Below, in pieces: positions 9,595 through 19,241 of a stretch of DNA of 64,000 nucleotides; the stretch's first letter is position 1, and every line of letters starts with the position of its first letter. This DNA is from Treponema sp. J25 (GTDB lineage: Bacteria; Spirochaetota; Spirochaetia; Treponematales; Breznakiellaceae). A program made the translations under genes and the position numbers. The notes below the pieces were generated by a model that worked only from the letters and a program-made list of their open reading frames with translations, was not told the origin of the DNA and did no database searches. Location: NCBI RefSeq assembly GCF_004343725.1, contig NZ_PTQW01000013.1:143909-207908 (forward strand), in the 5' to 3' direction.

Positions 9595-10653
9595 ATGAAA
9601 CAGTGTAGATGGCTTTGGAAGATTGGTGTGACCGTATTATTAGTAGTATCTCTGGTTATTTCTTGTGATAAACAAAAGGACCATAATAAAGAAAAAAAAT
9701 TGGTAATAGGTTTTTCGGTTGCTACTGATACCTTTATCCTTGAACGCTGGAATAAGGATGTTAAAATATTTAGTGGGGCTGCGCGAGATTTAGGGGCAGA
9801 TGTTATTGTGCAACTTTCTGCGGGAGGCACAAAAGAACAGATAGCCCAGATTAAATATCTTATTCAACGGCGCATCAATGCCCTGGTGGTGATCGCCCAC
9901 GACATGGAAATGATAGCAGGGGTTATAAAACAGGCAAAGGATGAGGGGATTCCGGTGATTGCCTATGACCGGATGATTTTAGGAATACCCATAGATGCCT
10001 ATGTATCCTTTGATAATGTGGAGGTAGGTCGTTTATTTGCCCGAGCCCTGACTCGAGCAGTTCCTCGAGGAAATTATCTCATTGTCAATGGATCGGTGCG
10101 GGATAATAATAGTTATCTTGTGAATCAGGGTGTTTACGAAATTCTTAATCCCTTTATAAAGACGGGCCAGATAAAGATTGTACGGGATATCTGGCTTGAT
10201 GAATGGAGTTATGATGAGGCCCTGGAAAAAATCGGCAAAGTCTTTGAGGAAACCACCAGTATTGATGCAGTTTCCTGTGGAAACGACCAGATTGCCAGTG
10301 CGGCTATCCAGAATCTGGCAGAGCGCCGCCTGGCAGGAAAGGTGGCAGTGGTGGGCCAGGATGCGGACCTTATTTCCTGTCAGCGGGTGGTGGAGGGTAC
10401 CCAGCTTATGACGGTGTATAAACCTATTGCCCGGCTTGCAAGCCGGGCGGCCTATCTTGCGGTATCCCTGGCAAAGAAAGAAATTCCCTCTCCACCGGAT
10501 ACCTATATGGATAATAAAAGCGGAACTCCAATCCCTTCGTACATAGAAAAACCTATCGCGGTATATAAACACAATATGGATGAAACGGTCATAAGAGATG
10601 GATTTCATTCTAGTTCTGATGTGTATCGAAATATCGTAGAAGTAAAAAATTGA
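9595..10653 (+). CDS. sugar ABC transporter substrate-binding lipoprotein (XylF-like)
   Basis: This 352-residue protein starts with a lipoprotein signal peptide ending LVISC (Cys24) and has a Peripla_BP_4 fold similar to D-xylose-binding XylF (SAGGTKEQIAQIKYLI, VIAYDRMI). AAAGGAGG lies just before its ATG, and it follows the regulator gene by 12 bases, so it belongs to the sensor part of the unit rather than to the transporter part. It may deliver sugar to the permease, or act as a second sensor. It resembles the downstream xylF product but is clearly diverged and lipid-anchored. Confidence 0.88.
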   Translation: MKQCRWLWKIGVTVLLVVSLVISCDKQKDHNKEKKLVIGFSVATDTFILERWNKDVKIFSGAARDLGADVIVQLSAGGTKEQIAQIKYLIQRRINALVVIAHDMEMIAGVIKQAKDEGIPVIAYDRMILGIPIDAYVSFDNVEVGRLFARALTRAVPRGNYLIVNGSVRDNNSYLVNQGVYEILNPFIKTGQIKIVRDIWLDEWSYDEALEKIGKVFEETTSIDAVSCGNDQIASAAIQNLAERRLAGKVAVVGQDADLISCQRVVEGTQLMTVYKPIARLASRAAYLAVSLAKKEIPSPPDTYMDNKSGTPIPSYIEKPIAVYKHNMDETVIRDGFHSSSDVYRNIVEVKN

Positions 10654-10796
10654 CATCAAAATATTCTAGAAGAGAGGTATTAAAAAGGACGTGATATGAA
10701 GAGAGTACAGAAAAATATCAAAATTTTCCCGTATACGGAATTTAAAAGTGACCGCTACACTATGCATACATATTATACCAAGGAGGTATGAGCGGT
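10654..10796. promoter_or_regulatory. intergenic region before xylF with a palindrome and a 31-codon ORF
   Basis: The perfect palindrome CCGTATACGG occupies 10729-10738 and could be an operator. A 31-codon frame, ATG 10696 to TGA 10791, has GGAC seven bases upstream and ends within the xylF ribosome site (AGGAGG at 10781-10786). GTGACC at 10749-10754 and TATTAT at 10772-10777 could be a weak promoter (spacing 17), but transcription would then start very close to the xylF ribosome site. None of these elements is proven. Confidence 0.4.
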
Positions 10797-11912
10797 ATGA
10801 AAAAATTTGTAGCCCTACTAGGGATCCTCCTATTAGGAGGATCGATGGTGTTTGCGTCCGGGTCCCAACAAGGATCTGGAACAGGGGGGGGTGCTCCCCT
10901 AATTGGTATTGCTATGCCAGAAACCCATGTGGAACGGTGGCAAAAGGATGGGGCTGATCTTAAGGCCTTCGCTGAAGCAAAAGGGTATCGGGCAGTAGTT
11001 ACCTATGGCGATGCGGACCAGAGCAAGCAGAATCAACAAATCCAGGATATGCTTACCAAAGGGGCAAAGCTCCTGATCATCGGTAATATCAATGAAGGGG
11101 TTATTTCGGTAGTAGCCGATGCGGCCCGGGAAAAGGTCCCTGTCATTGCCTATGACCGCCTTATTCTGGGGTCGGGAGATTATGAGTATTACATTACCTT
11201 TGATAACTTTAAGGTTGGTGTTCTTCAAGGGAAGGCTCTGGAAAAGGCATTGAATCTTGCCTCTGCTACAAAAGACAAGCCGAAGATTATCACCCTCTTT
11301 GCAGGATCTCCGACGGATAACAACTCGAAAATGTTCTTTGATGGGGCCATGAGTGTGCTTAAACCCTATGTAGAGAAGGGAGTACTCCAGATCGTCGGAC
11401 CTGCGCCCTTAAGTTCTGCTGATACGGCTAACTTTACCCGGATTACCACCGAAAACTGGCGGGCCGATATTGCCAAGGCTCGGATGGAAAACCTGCTTAA
11501 TAATGATGCCAAGAATGTGGTATTGGATGGTATTCTTGCCCCCAACGATACCCTTGCTCGGGCAATCATCGAAGCCTGTTCTTCCGATGCAAAGTATGCG
11601 GGCGGCAAGTTGCCGGTGGTAACTGGCCAGGATGGAGAACTTGCCTCTATCAAGTACATTAAAGATGGTAAGCAGTACATGACGGTCTTTAAAGACACTC
11701 GTATGTTAGCCAAGGCTGCCATCGAATTGGCCGATGCGATCCTCAAGGGCCAGACCCCCAATATCCCCGGTGCCCGGTTGGATACCACTACCTATAATAC
11801 TGGGAAGAAAGCTGTAAAATCTTACCTGCTCGAACCAGTGGAGGTGACCAAAGAAAATTACAAGAAAATAATGATCGATAGTGGATATTACAAGGCTTCG
11901 GATATTGAATAA
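10797..11912 (+). CDS. xylF: D-xylose-type ABC transporter substrate-binding protein
   Basis: This protein of about 371 residues has a signal peptide (GILLLGGSMVFA, cleaved near residue 21) followed by a Ser/Gly-rich linker and a Peripla_BP_4 domain. The sequence YGDADQSKQNQQIQDMLTKGAKLLIIG and the later VIAYDRLI and TGQDGELASIKYI are typical of XylF. It captures the sugar in the periplasm for XylG/XylH. I chose the ATG at 10797 because AGGAGG at 10781-10786 is ten bases upstream; the in-frame ATG at 10788 is only one base from that site. A hairpin downstream separates it from xylG. The true sugar could be xylose or a related pentose/hexose. Confidence 0.88.
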   Translation: MKKFVALLGILLLGGSMVFASGSQQGSGTGGGAPLIGIAMPETHVERWQKDGADLKAFAEAKGYRAVVTYGDADQSKQNQQIQDMLTKGAKLLIIGNINEGVISVVADAAREKVPVIAYDRLILGSGDYEYYITFDNFKVGVLQGKALEKALNLASATKDKPKIITLFAGSPTDNNSKMFFDGAMSVLKPYVEKGVLQIVGPAPLSSADTANFTRITTENWRADIAKARMENLLNNDAKNVVLDGILAPNDTLARAIIEACSSDAKYAGGKLPVVTGQDGELASIKYIKDGKQYMTVFKDTRMLAKAAIELADAILKGQTPNIPGARLDTTTYNTGKKAVKSYLLEPVEVTKENYKKIMIDSGYYKASDIE

Positions 11913-11937
11913 TAGGTTTTAAATCAGCCTCTAGGAT

Positions 11938-11971
11938 ACTGGATGGGGACCCGAAAAGGTTCCCATCCAGT
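11938..11971 (+). terminator. strong intergenic hairpin between xylF and xylG
   Basis: A 14-bp stem, ACTGGATGGGGACC against GGTTCCCATCCAGT with one G-T pair, encloses a six-base loop. Only three T residues follow, so it is a poor terminator. Hairpins at this position often protect the binding-protein mRNA and lower expression of the membrane genes. Confidence 0.7.
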
Positions 11972-12015
11972 TTGTGCATGGTAGGAGAGGATAAGTATCT
12001 AAAGGAACGCCGGTT

Positions 12016-13539
12016 ATGAGTGATTATATATTAGAGATTAAGAATCTGACAAAAGACTTTCCCGGCGTACGGGCGCTGGATAACGTAAGTTTAAAAGTAA
12101 AACGAGGAGAAATTCATTCTATCTGTGGAGAAAACGGGGCAGGAAAATCCACGTTAATGAGTGTTATTAGTGGAGTATATCCCAAAGGAAGCTATGAAGG
12201 GAAAGTTTTTTTTAAAGGGACCGAAACCCACTATCATAGTGTAAAAGACAGCGAACGGGATGGACTTGCTATCATTCATCAAGAATTGGCCTTAAGCCCC
12301 TATCTTTCCATTTACGAAAACATTTTTCTTGGACACATGAAAACCCGTTTTGGAATTATTAATTGGAATAAATATATTAAGGAGTCTCGTCGTTATCTTG
12401 AGCAGGTTGGCTTACATGAAAATCCGGCAACTATTGTTAGTAAGATGGGTGTGGGAAAACAGCAGCTTGTAGAGATTGCCCGGGCCCTTTCCAAGAAAGT
12501 AGAACTTTTAATTCTAGATGAACCCACTTCCTCTTTAAATGACGAAGAGAGTGAAAAGCTGCTTCAATTAATCAAGCAATTAAAAACGCAGGGTATTACC
12601 TGCATTATGATATCTCACAAGCTGAATGAAGTATTAGAGATAGCCGACACGGTTACCGTTTTACGGGATGGTAAATCTATTTCTACCTATGACGTGAAGC
12701 AGGATCAGCTTACTGAATCACGGTTAATCCGTGATATGGTGGGGAGGGATCTCACCACCCGTTTCCCGGAACGGGAGCATAAGGTCGGTGAAATAGTGAT
12801 GGAAGTAAAAAACTGGTCTGTGTATCACCCCGACTATCACAGTATTAAAGTGGTGGATTCGGCTTCTTTTTATGTGCGAAAAGGTGAAATTGTGGCCTTT
12901 TGTGGACCCATGGGGGCAGGCCGTACCGAACTGATGATGAGCCTTTATGGCCAATCGTATGGGTCCCGATCAGAAGGAGAATTATACCTTTTTGGGAAAA
13001 AAGTGGAACTCCGTTCGCCCCGGGAAGCAATCCAGGCAGGTCTGGGATATGTTTCGGAGGATAGAAAAAATCTGGGTCTTATTCTTATTCAGGATGTAAA
13101 AAGTAATATATCTATTTCGAGTTTGCCCAAATTGTCCCGTTTTGGGGTTGTAAACAGCCATGAGGAAATATCGGCAGCGGAGCACTACAAAGAGGAGTTA
13201 CGAATTAAAACTCCTTCGATCATGCAATTGACGCGGAATCTTTCAGGAGGAAACCAGCAAAAGGTGGCGCTAAGTAAATGCCTTCTGGCGGATCCTGAAA
13301 TATTTATTGTCGATGAACCAACCCGGGGAATCGATGTAGGGGCTAAATCGGAAATTTATCATATCCTCACTGATATTGTTCAGAAAGGTAAAAGTATAAT
13401 TCTTGTTACCTCCGAATTGCCTGAAGCGATAGGACTTGCAGATCGAATCTACGTTATGAATGAGGGATGTATTAAAGGGATGCTTACTCGGGAAGAGGCA
13501 ACCCAGGAAAAAATCATGCATATTGCATTGCTTAACTAA
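12016..13539 (+). CDS. xylG: sugar ABC transporter ATP-binding protein
   Basis: This 507-residue protein carries two ABC cassettes, as in all XylG/RbsA/MglA proteins. The first has Walker A GENGAGKST (about 37-45), Walker B LLILDEPTSSL (about 160-170) and an unusual signature MGVGKQQLVEIARALS; the second has FCGPMGAGRTEL (degenerate Walker A, about 296-307), signature LSGGNQQKVALSK (about 411) and Walker B IFIVDEPTRGID (about 430-441). It hydrolyses ATP at the cytoplasmic face for XylH. The degenerate second Walker A is normal for the family. Confidence 0.93.
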   Translation: MSDYILEIKNLTKDFPGVRALDNVSLKVKRGEIHSICGENGAGKSTLMSVISGVYPKGSYEGKVFFKGTETHYHSVKDSERDGLAIIHQELALSPYLSIYENIFLGHMKTRFGIINWNKYIKESRRYLEQVGLHENPATIVSKMGVGKQQLVEIARALSKKVELLILDEPTSSLNDEESEKLLQLIKQLKTQGITCIMISHKLNEVLEIADTVTVLRDGKSISTYDVKQDQLTESRLIRDMVGRDLTTRFPEREHKVGEIVMEVKNWSVYHPDYHSIKVVDSASFYVRKGEIVAFCGPMGAGRTELMMSLYGQSYGSRSEGELYLFGKKVELRSPREAIQAGLGYVSEDRKNLGLILIQDVKSNISISSLPKLSRFGVVNSHEEISAAEHYKEELRIKTPSIMQLTRNLSGGNQQKVALSKCLLADPEIFIVDEPTRGIDVGAKSEIYHILTDIVQKGKSIILVTSELPEAIGLADRIYVMNEGCIKGMLTREEATQEKIMHIALLN

Positions 13540-13548
13540 GGAGTTATT

Positions 13549-14739
13549 ATGGCACAGGGAACAGTTCGAAGTATGAATCTTCGCAACATGATCAAACAGA
13601 ATATTCGAAATTACTCGATGGTTATGATGCTGGCGGTCATAATGATTGCCTTTGCATTTTTAACCGATGGGGTCAATCTTAATTCCCGGAATTTCACCAA
13701 TATTATTATTCAAAATAGTTATATTTTGCTTCTTGCGGTAGGAATGATCCTTGTGATAATCGTGGGCAATATTGATCTCTCGGTTGGCTCGGTGGTGGCT
13801 TTTATTGGCGCGATCAGTGCCATGTTGTATAACAGTGGTATTGGTCTTTTCTGGACGGTGCTGCTGAGTATCATAGTAGGCCTTTTGATTGGGGTGTTTC
13901 AGGGAGCCTGGATTGCTTATGCAAAAATCCCTGCCTTTATTGTAACCCTTGCAGGCATGATGCTTTTCCGAGGGCTCACCTATATTATCACCAATGTAAG
14001 CCCTATCGCTATAAAGGATGATGAATTTAAACAACTTGCCAGTGGAATGGTGAATATCGATGCTCTGACGGTAAATAATGTGTATTACACCGCTATTGTT
14101 GTGGGAGCAGTAGTGTACCTGTTGTACATCCTGTCGGAGATTATTGGGCGACGCAGCAAAATTAAATACGGATTCGAAGTTCCTCCTATAGGAGTGTTTC
14201 TTTTTAAAATTATCATTATTGGCCTTTTGATAATGGGGCTGAGTCAACGTTTTTCTACCTATCGGGGCATCCCCACAGTAGTGCTTGTTCTGGGAGTAAC
14301 AATTCTTCTTTTTAGTTTTATTACCAATAATACCGTTATTGGACGATACATTTATGCGGTGGGTGGTAATGCCCGTTCGGCCAAACTTTCGGGGATAAAT
14401 TCGGAACTGGTCGTTTTTGTGGTTCATGTTATCATGGGGGGGATTTGTGGTCTTGCGGCGGTTATCTTTACCGGGTATATGAACTCTGCATTGCCCCAGG
14501 CGGGCGTAAACTTTGAATTGGATGCCATATCGGCCTGCTTTATCGGTGGGGCCTCTACATCGGGTGGTATCGGTACGGTTATAGGGGCTATTGTAGGTGG
14601 TTTAGTTATGGCCGCCATTAACAATGGGATGTCCCTCATGAATATTCAAGCTCCCTGGCAGTATGTGGTAAAAGCTCTCGTCTTGCTCCTGGCGGTCTAC
14701 TATGATATTTATACTCGCCGAAAGACCGGCCTTGGATGA
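13549..14739 (+). CDS. xylH: sugar ABC transporter permease
   Basis: This 396-residue polytopic protein belongs to the BPD_transp_2 family of ribose/xylose permeases. It shows about ten hydrophobic helices, the LAVGMILVIIVGNIDLSVGSV motif (about 62-82), and the coupling-region motif YAVGGNARSAKLSGIN (about 268-283) that contacts the ATPase. It begins nine bases after xylG, and a strong terminator follows it. It forms the membrane channel of the xylose-type importer. Confidence 0.94.
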   Translation: MAQGTVRSMNLRNMIKQNIRNYSMVMMLAVIMIAFAFLTDGVNLNSRNFTNIIIQNSYILLLAVGMILVIIVGNIDLSVGSVVAFIGAISAMLYNSGIGLFWTVLLSIIVGLLIGVFQGAWIAYAKIPAFIVTLAGMMLFRGLTYIITNVSPIAIKDDEFKQLASGMVNIDALTVNNVYYTAIVVGAVVYLLYILSEIIGRRSKIKYGFEVPPIGVFLFKIIIIGLLIMGLSQRFSTYRGIPTVVLVLGVTILLFSFITNNTVIGRYIYAVGGNARSAKLSGINSELVVFVVHVIMGGICGLAAVIFTGYMNSALPQAGVNFELDAISACFIGGASTSGGIGTVIGAIVGGLVMAAINNGMSLMNIQAPWQYVVKALVLLLAVYYDIYTRRKTGLG

Positions 14740-14776
14740 TCAAATAGTTTGTGCACAATAACTACGATGCGGTATG

Positions 14777-14815
14777 AATGAGGGGGAAGGTAGTCTCTCC
14801 CCCTCATTTTTTATT
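14777..14815 (+). terminator. rho-independent terminator after xylH
   Basis: The 11-bp stem AATGAGGGGGA (14777-14787) pairs perfectly with TCCCCCTCATT (14798-14808) and is followed by a run of T residues. It closes the sugar-transport unit. The next 100 bases up to the convergent gene hold nothing I recognise. Confidence 0.93.
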
Positions 14816-14914
14816 CTAAAAAATGTAGAAGGAAATAAGAAAACGACTGAATGGCTGTTTTTAGGTATGAGTACTAGTTATTCATTAGGTAATGAAAAGA
14901 TTTTGGTAATCCTT

Positions 14915-16990
14915 CTAGGGATTGGGAGAATTTTTCTTCTTAAAAACTTTTGCTAATAGAAGAAAGAGTGGGTTTTTCTGTACCACGGAGGAAGGGCTTC
15001 CAAAGGTATGGGCTATCATCTGCTGGGTAATCTGCTGGATTTCTTCTTTAGGGAGGGGAACCTGCTGTTCCTCGAGTGCTGCAAGCCAGCCTGTCCAGCC
15101 AAGGCGATCAGGACCGGCGATTCCGTATCGACGGGCTTTTTTAACGAAGCGACGAGCTCTGGCTCGAATTTGGTTAAAAGGTGTTGTGCGGATCCGGAAC
15201 CACAGGACCAGGCTGCTCAAAGCAAAAAGAAAAACTATGAAAAGTGCTAGGTAATAAAGAGGAGCCCACTCTTGTTCTTTACCAGAAGGAGTCCCCTCCG
15301 AAGTGTTGTATTGGTTTGTGTGAATGCTATCTTGTGTGGCTACTTCTTCTGGAAGGTTCTGTGCAGGGGTTGGATCAAAACGAAGCCACTGACCATCAAT
15401 GAATACTTCGGTCCATGCGTGGGCATTTGTTCCCCGAATCTCTCCAGACCCCTTCTCGTCAAGATAAATCCGATAACCTTCCACAAGACGGGCGGGAATT
15501 CCCCGTTCTCGGGCAAGGGCGACGAGAGCACTGGCGAAATGCAAACAGTACCCCCTTTTTTCTTCGGAAAGAAAACGTTCGATCGTTTGAATGATCGGTC
15601 CCCCTTTGGTTTCTTCCGAGTAGATATAGTTTTTCTTTAGAAAAGAGGTCATCTCTTGAACGACCTGTACGGAATCAGAAGAATGTTCCCATTGTTGAAC
15701 AAGACGCCGAATTATACCTTGCGGGTCGGGAAGGGGCTCCAGAAAATCTTCTGGTTTCCCCACAGTATAGCCCGCTGGTATGCCATGATAAAGGGTATTT
15801 GATGTGGGAGTATACATCACGTAAAATTCGGTGTGTTTTTTAATGGGGCTAGGAAATAAAAGCCCCCCGCTCATAAGAAGCTGAGTAAATCCCTGGGCCC
15901 TTGATATAAATTTCTGGTTTTCTGTTTCGCTTTTGTCTAGATTCTTTAGAATTTCGGAGGTGAGGTAGATGCCGTTAGCTTCTGCAGGAAGGGGGAGCAC
16001 CTGAAAAAAATCGCTGGTTAATGTTAGCTTTAACAGGAGGCTATTTTCTCTGAGAACAGAAGGTTTCTCTTGTAATAGCCGAAATGAAGCTTCTGATGGA
16101 GTAACATAAAAAGGAACCCAGCCTTCATCGGAAAAACTCCGGTATATATGGGTAGCAAGATAAAGTTCCGTGTTTGCCGGTCCTTGTATTTGATAGAGCG
16201 GGAGTGGAGAAAGAATAAGACGGGGAGGAAACTCTCCACTGTTTATAGAGGTCCCATATCCTGGTATTTCAAGAAGAAGGGGAAGATCCGGGAAATATCG
16301 ATATACCAGCGGGGTAAGATCTACAATAGAAATGGGAGAAGGGTTTTTTACAAGAAAGAACAAATTTCCACTTAGTAAGATAAGAAGAACGGGGAAAAAG
16401 GAAATAAGTAAAGAAAAGAATATACGTTTGAAAAAATAAAAAGGATTTTTTGTTTTTTTCATGATTATAAAGGTGAGGGTAATAAAAGTTCCTATTCCAG
16501 CAAAAAACCACCCAATCGGAAAATTGAAGAGAATCGCTGCGATTAAACCTGCGGTAGTGAAAAAAGCACTCAAGGCTGATAGTGGGCCCGTGTAAACATA
16601 CAAAAGGGCACTTCCGTGAGTAAGCACCCCAATAAGGAGAACCGCAAAATATGAAAAAAATCCTTCTGCCTGACCCTGGCGAACCATATCAAACCATAAC
16701 TCTGCCTGGGAACGGCGACTAACATTAATAAGAATTAAGAAAATACCTATCCAGATAAAGGCGATAGAAAAGACAAGAAAAGAGAGAATTGTTTTAATGC
16801 GTAAATGCTTTGTTTCTGTTATCCATAAAGAAAGGGTTGTTATCAGCACACTGGAAAGGGCTGGTAAAAACCAGGGGCCCTGCGCTTTAAGGTACCAGGC
16901 AAGGAATACCAGAGGGAGGTCCGCCAGTGCCAAAAGAAGTATTAGCTTGCTTGAGAAAAAAAAGATTTTCTTAAAAAGCTTCCAGTTCAT
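14915..16990 (-). CDS. transglutaminase-like membrane protein (TgpA type)
   Basis: This protein of about 691 residues begins with several hydrophobic helices (first ~220 residues), continues with a periplasmic domain, and has a transglutaminase/protease-like domain with the Cys-His-Asp triad visible as RGYCLHFASALVALARERGIPARLV, then TNAHAWTEVFIDG and RFDPTPAQN. Another helix (YYLALFIVFLFALSSLVLWF) and a cytoplasmic tail follow. Such proteins are the third member of MoxR-DUF58-transglutaminase operons; their function in the envelope is unclear. The ATG at 16990 overlaps the end of the DUF58 gene by 20 bases; a TTG at 17020 is a weaker alternative. Confidence 0.87.
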   Translation of the reverse strand: MNWKLFKKIFFFSSKLILLLALADLPLVFLAWYLKAQGPWFLPALSSVLITTLSLWITETKHLRIKTILSFLVFSIAFIWIGIFLILINVSRRSQAELWFDMVRQGQAEGFFSYFAVLLIGVLTHGSALLYVYTGPLSALSAFFTTAGLIAAILFNFPIGWFFAGIGTFITLTFIIMKKTKNPFYFFKRIFFSLLISFFPVLLILLSGNLFFLVKNPSPISIVDLTPLVYRYFPDLPLLLEIPGYGTSINSGEFPPRLILSPLPLYQIQGPANTELYLATHIYRSFSDEGWVPFYVTPSEASFRLLQEKPSVLRENSLLLKLTLTSDFFQVLPLPAEANGIYLTSEILKNLDKSETENQKFISRAQGFTQLLMSGGLLFPSPIKKHTEFYVMYTPTSNTLYHGIPAGYTVGKPEDFLEPLPDPQGIIRRLVQQWEHSSDSVQVVQEMTSFLKKNYIYSEETKGGPIIQTIERFLSEEKRGYCLHFASALVALARERGIPARLVEGYRIYLDEKGSGEIRGTNAHAWTEVFIDGQWLRFDPTPAQNLPEEVATQDSIHTNQYNTSEGTPSGKEQEWAPLYYLALFIVFLFALSSLVLWFRIRTTPFNQIRARARRFVKKARRYGIAGPDRLGWTGWLAALEEQQVPLPKEEIQQITQQMIAHTFGSPSSVVQKNPLFLLLAKVFKKKNSPNP

Positions 16991-18224
16991 CAAAAATATC
17001 TTTCCATCCTTCTGGTCCAAGATTGCTGTTTACTACCTGTAAAACTCCATTTTTGCGAAAAGGGTAAAGGGCTTCTTTCGATTTTTCGGCAAGCATTTTG
17101 TAGGTGCTATACAAAGAGGGAGGACTGAACAGAACGCAATGGGTATTTTTCTCTGATCGTACTCGCTGTTCGATGTGAGTATACAGATCAACCTGGATAA
17201 GGGGATCTTCTTCCCACAGGGACTGCAGGGTTACTAATAACACAGTATAATCTCCGGTAAAGGCAGTAAAGGGGAAACGAGGGTCGGTAAAGGATATCCC
17301 CGTTGAAATCTGATAAAGATAATCAAAGTCTTTTCTTTCCATTATAGGGTAGGTAGTTTCTGCGTTTCCCAACACCAACTCGGCGGGGATCCCCCTCTCT
17401 ATCATATGGTTCAGAAGAGAAAAGATAAAGCTTATCGCTCCATCTTCGGCTAGAAGCCTTTCTTCTGAAAGGATTCCCTGGGATAGGGGCCTCTGATCCA
17501 GGACAATTTTTAGAAAACGGCCAGAGGCTTTACCATACTGATATCGACAGGGAACCCCGGTGCTTGCAAAACGCTTCCAGGCAATGTACCGATCTCCTTC
17601 TCCATCCCGAAGGGGGATAAGGTTTTCAAAAACCCCTACCTCTTCTGTAAATCCCCCATACAATACCGATTGTTCTCCTGAACTAGAAAAAAAGGTGTCT
17701 ATGGAAGATGGCAGCCTGTGAATTTCAGGATATACATAAAAGATTTTCGGTTCCGCGATGTATGAAAGTTCGATAATTCCCAGCATATCCCGGAATATCA
17801 GTCGACGAATACCTACTGAGTATACCCCTCGATACTGACAGTAAAAGGTAAACTCAGTTTTTTGATTCTCATGGGGCAATAATATACATCCCTGTAACCC
17901 TTCATAAAAAAAGGTTTCCAATCCAGGACCGGTATAGGAGAATTCGTATCGGATAAGGGTAGTGGGAAGGAAACCTTCATTATGAATAACCAGTGAATAA
18001 CGAACCGGTTCTCCACGGACAGGATGGTCGGTAGAAAAATCCTGATGAAACCCAAAGTGGGCGTAGGTATAAAAAAGCTGGAACAAGGATCCCCCTACTA
18101 AAGATACGGGGATGAACAATAAAATTCCTGAGTAGGGACCCACAAGCCCCTGGAGACTATTAAAGAGGGCCAGAATAAAAAATAGTACCATAATGACGGG
18201 CAAAGAAAGGCGGACCTGGAGCAT
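16971..18224 (-). CDS. DUF58 domain protein
   Basis: This protein of about 417 residues has two N-terminal membrane helices (about 5-50) and a large domain containing the DUF58 signature DRYIAWKRFASTGVPCRYQY (the usual form is I.W..sAr...l), here at about residues 195-215. DUF58 proteins have a von Willebrand-like fold and work with MoxR ATPases. The ATG at 18224 starts one base after the stop of the MoxR gene, a typical coupled arrangement. An upstream TTG (18260) inside the MoxR gene is less likely. Confidence 0.87.
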   Translation of the reverse strand: MLQVRLSLPVIMVLFFILALFNSLQGLVGPYSGILLFIPVSLVGGSLFQLFYTYAHFGFHQDFSTDHPVRGEPVRYSLVIHNEGFLPTTLIRYEFSYTGPGLETFFYEGLQGCILLPHENQKTEFTFYCQYRGVYSVGIRRLIFRDMLGIIELSYIAEPKIFYVYPEIHRLPSSIDTFFSSSGEQSVLYGGFTEEVGVFENLIPLRDGEGDRYIAWKRFASTGVPCRYQYGKASGRFLKIVLDQRPLSQGILSEERLLAEDGAISFIFSLLNHMIERGIPAELVLGNAETTYPIMERKDFDYLYQISTGISFTDPRFPFTAFTGDYTVLLVTLQSLWEEDPLIQVDLYTHIEQRVRSEKNTHCVLFSPPSLYSTYKMLAEKSKEALYPFRKNGVLQVVNSNLGPEGWKDIFDELEAF

Positions 18225-18225
18225 G

Positions 18226-19188
18226 TTACAGTCCCGTTGGTTTTGGGATACTCTGTACAATAGTTCGTACTACCTGTTCTGGGCCTTTCCCTGAAAGTCG
18301 CACCTGGGAACTTACCGTAAGTCTGTGGACCAATACGGGAATGGCTATGGCCTCTACATCCTCAGGGATAACGAAGCTTCGACCTTCCATATAGGCCCTT
18401 CCGCGAGCGGCCTGTTGCAGGAACAACGCTGCCCGAGGGCTTGCGCCCAGCCGAATGTCTGGATGGTTTCTGGTGGCCCTGCAAAGAGAAACGATATACT
18501 GTTGAATTACGGGGGTTACCAGAACTTTTTGTACCTGCTGCCGAATTCGATTAATTTCCTCGATAGTTGTAATGGGGTTGATTGTTTCAATACCTTTGGG
18601 CCCTTGCCAGCGTTCTAATAAAAGTACCTCGTCCTTTTCAGCGGGATACCCAATAGAAAAAAATAGCCCAAATCGATCGAGCTCTGCTTCGGGTAGGGGA
18701 AAGGTTCCCACAAAGTTCTGAGGATTCTGGGTGGCTATTACAAAAAAAGGTTGAGGGAGGGGGATCGTTTTCCCATCAAGGGTGATCTGTTCTTCCTGCA
18801 TGGCTTCGAGGAACGCTGCCTGGGTGCGGGGAGAGGCCCGATTCAATTCGTCGGCCAGAACAAAGTGGGCCATGATAGGCCCCTGTTTGAATACAAATTT
18901 CCGGCCTTCTTGATCCCAGATGTTTACGCCGAGAATATCGGCAGGAAGGAGATCGGGGGTACATTGGATACGGGCAAAATCGAGTCCCGTCGCGCGGGCA
19001 AGGGCCATGGCAAGGGTAGATTTGCCAACCCCCGGGATGTCTTCTATCAGAACATGGAGTCCGCTGATAAGTCCCAACATTGCGAGACGAACAATCCGGA
19101 GGTCTCCCACAAAAATTTGAAGGACTTCTTTTTCAATTCTTTGTAGGATTTCTAGTTGTTTCTCAATCTCTGTGTTTTTGTTGTCCAT
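18226..19188 (-). CDS. MoxR family AAA+ ATPase
   Basis: This 320-residue cytosolic ATPase has Walker A IPGVGKST (about 49-56), Walker B FVLADELNRASP (about 108-119), sensor 1 FFVIATQNP (about 147-155) and a C-terminal lid domain with sensor 2 GASPRAAL (about 246-253). MoxR ATPases act as chaperones that mature or activate partner proteins, here presumably the DUF58 and transglutaminase-like proteins encoded next in the operon. It is the first gene of this minus-strand operon and is divergent from a chemoreceptor gene. Confidence 0.94.
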   Translation of the reverse strand: MDNKNTEIEKQLEILQRIEKEVLQIFVGDLRIVRLAMLGLISGLHVLIEDIPGVGKSTLAMALARATGLDFARIQCTPDLLPADILGVNIWDQEGRKFVFKQGPIMAHFVLADELNRASPRTQAAFLEAMQEEQITLDGKTIPLPQPFFVIATQNPQNFVGTFPLPEAELDRFGLFFSIGYPAEKDEVLLLERWQGPKGIETINPITTIEEINRIRQQVQKVLVTPVIQQYIVSLCRATRNHPDIRLGASPRAALFLQQAARGRAYMEGRSFVIPEDVEAIAIPVLVHRLTVSSQVRLSGKGPEQVVRTIVQSIPKPTGL

Positions 19189-19241
19189 GATTTGCCTCTG
19201 TTTAGTGTATCACAATTTTACATTTTTTGAAGTTAAGGCTC

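Noticed and set aside
10650..10678. TTGACA after the first xylF-like gene as a -35 box
   Set aside because: No acceptable -10 hexamer lies 16-18 bases downstream, so I do not call a promoter there.
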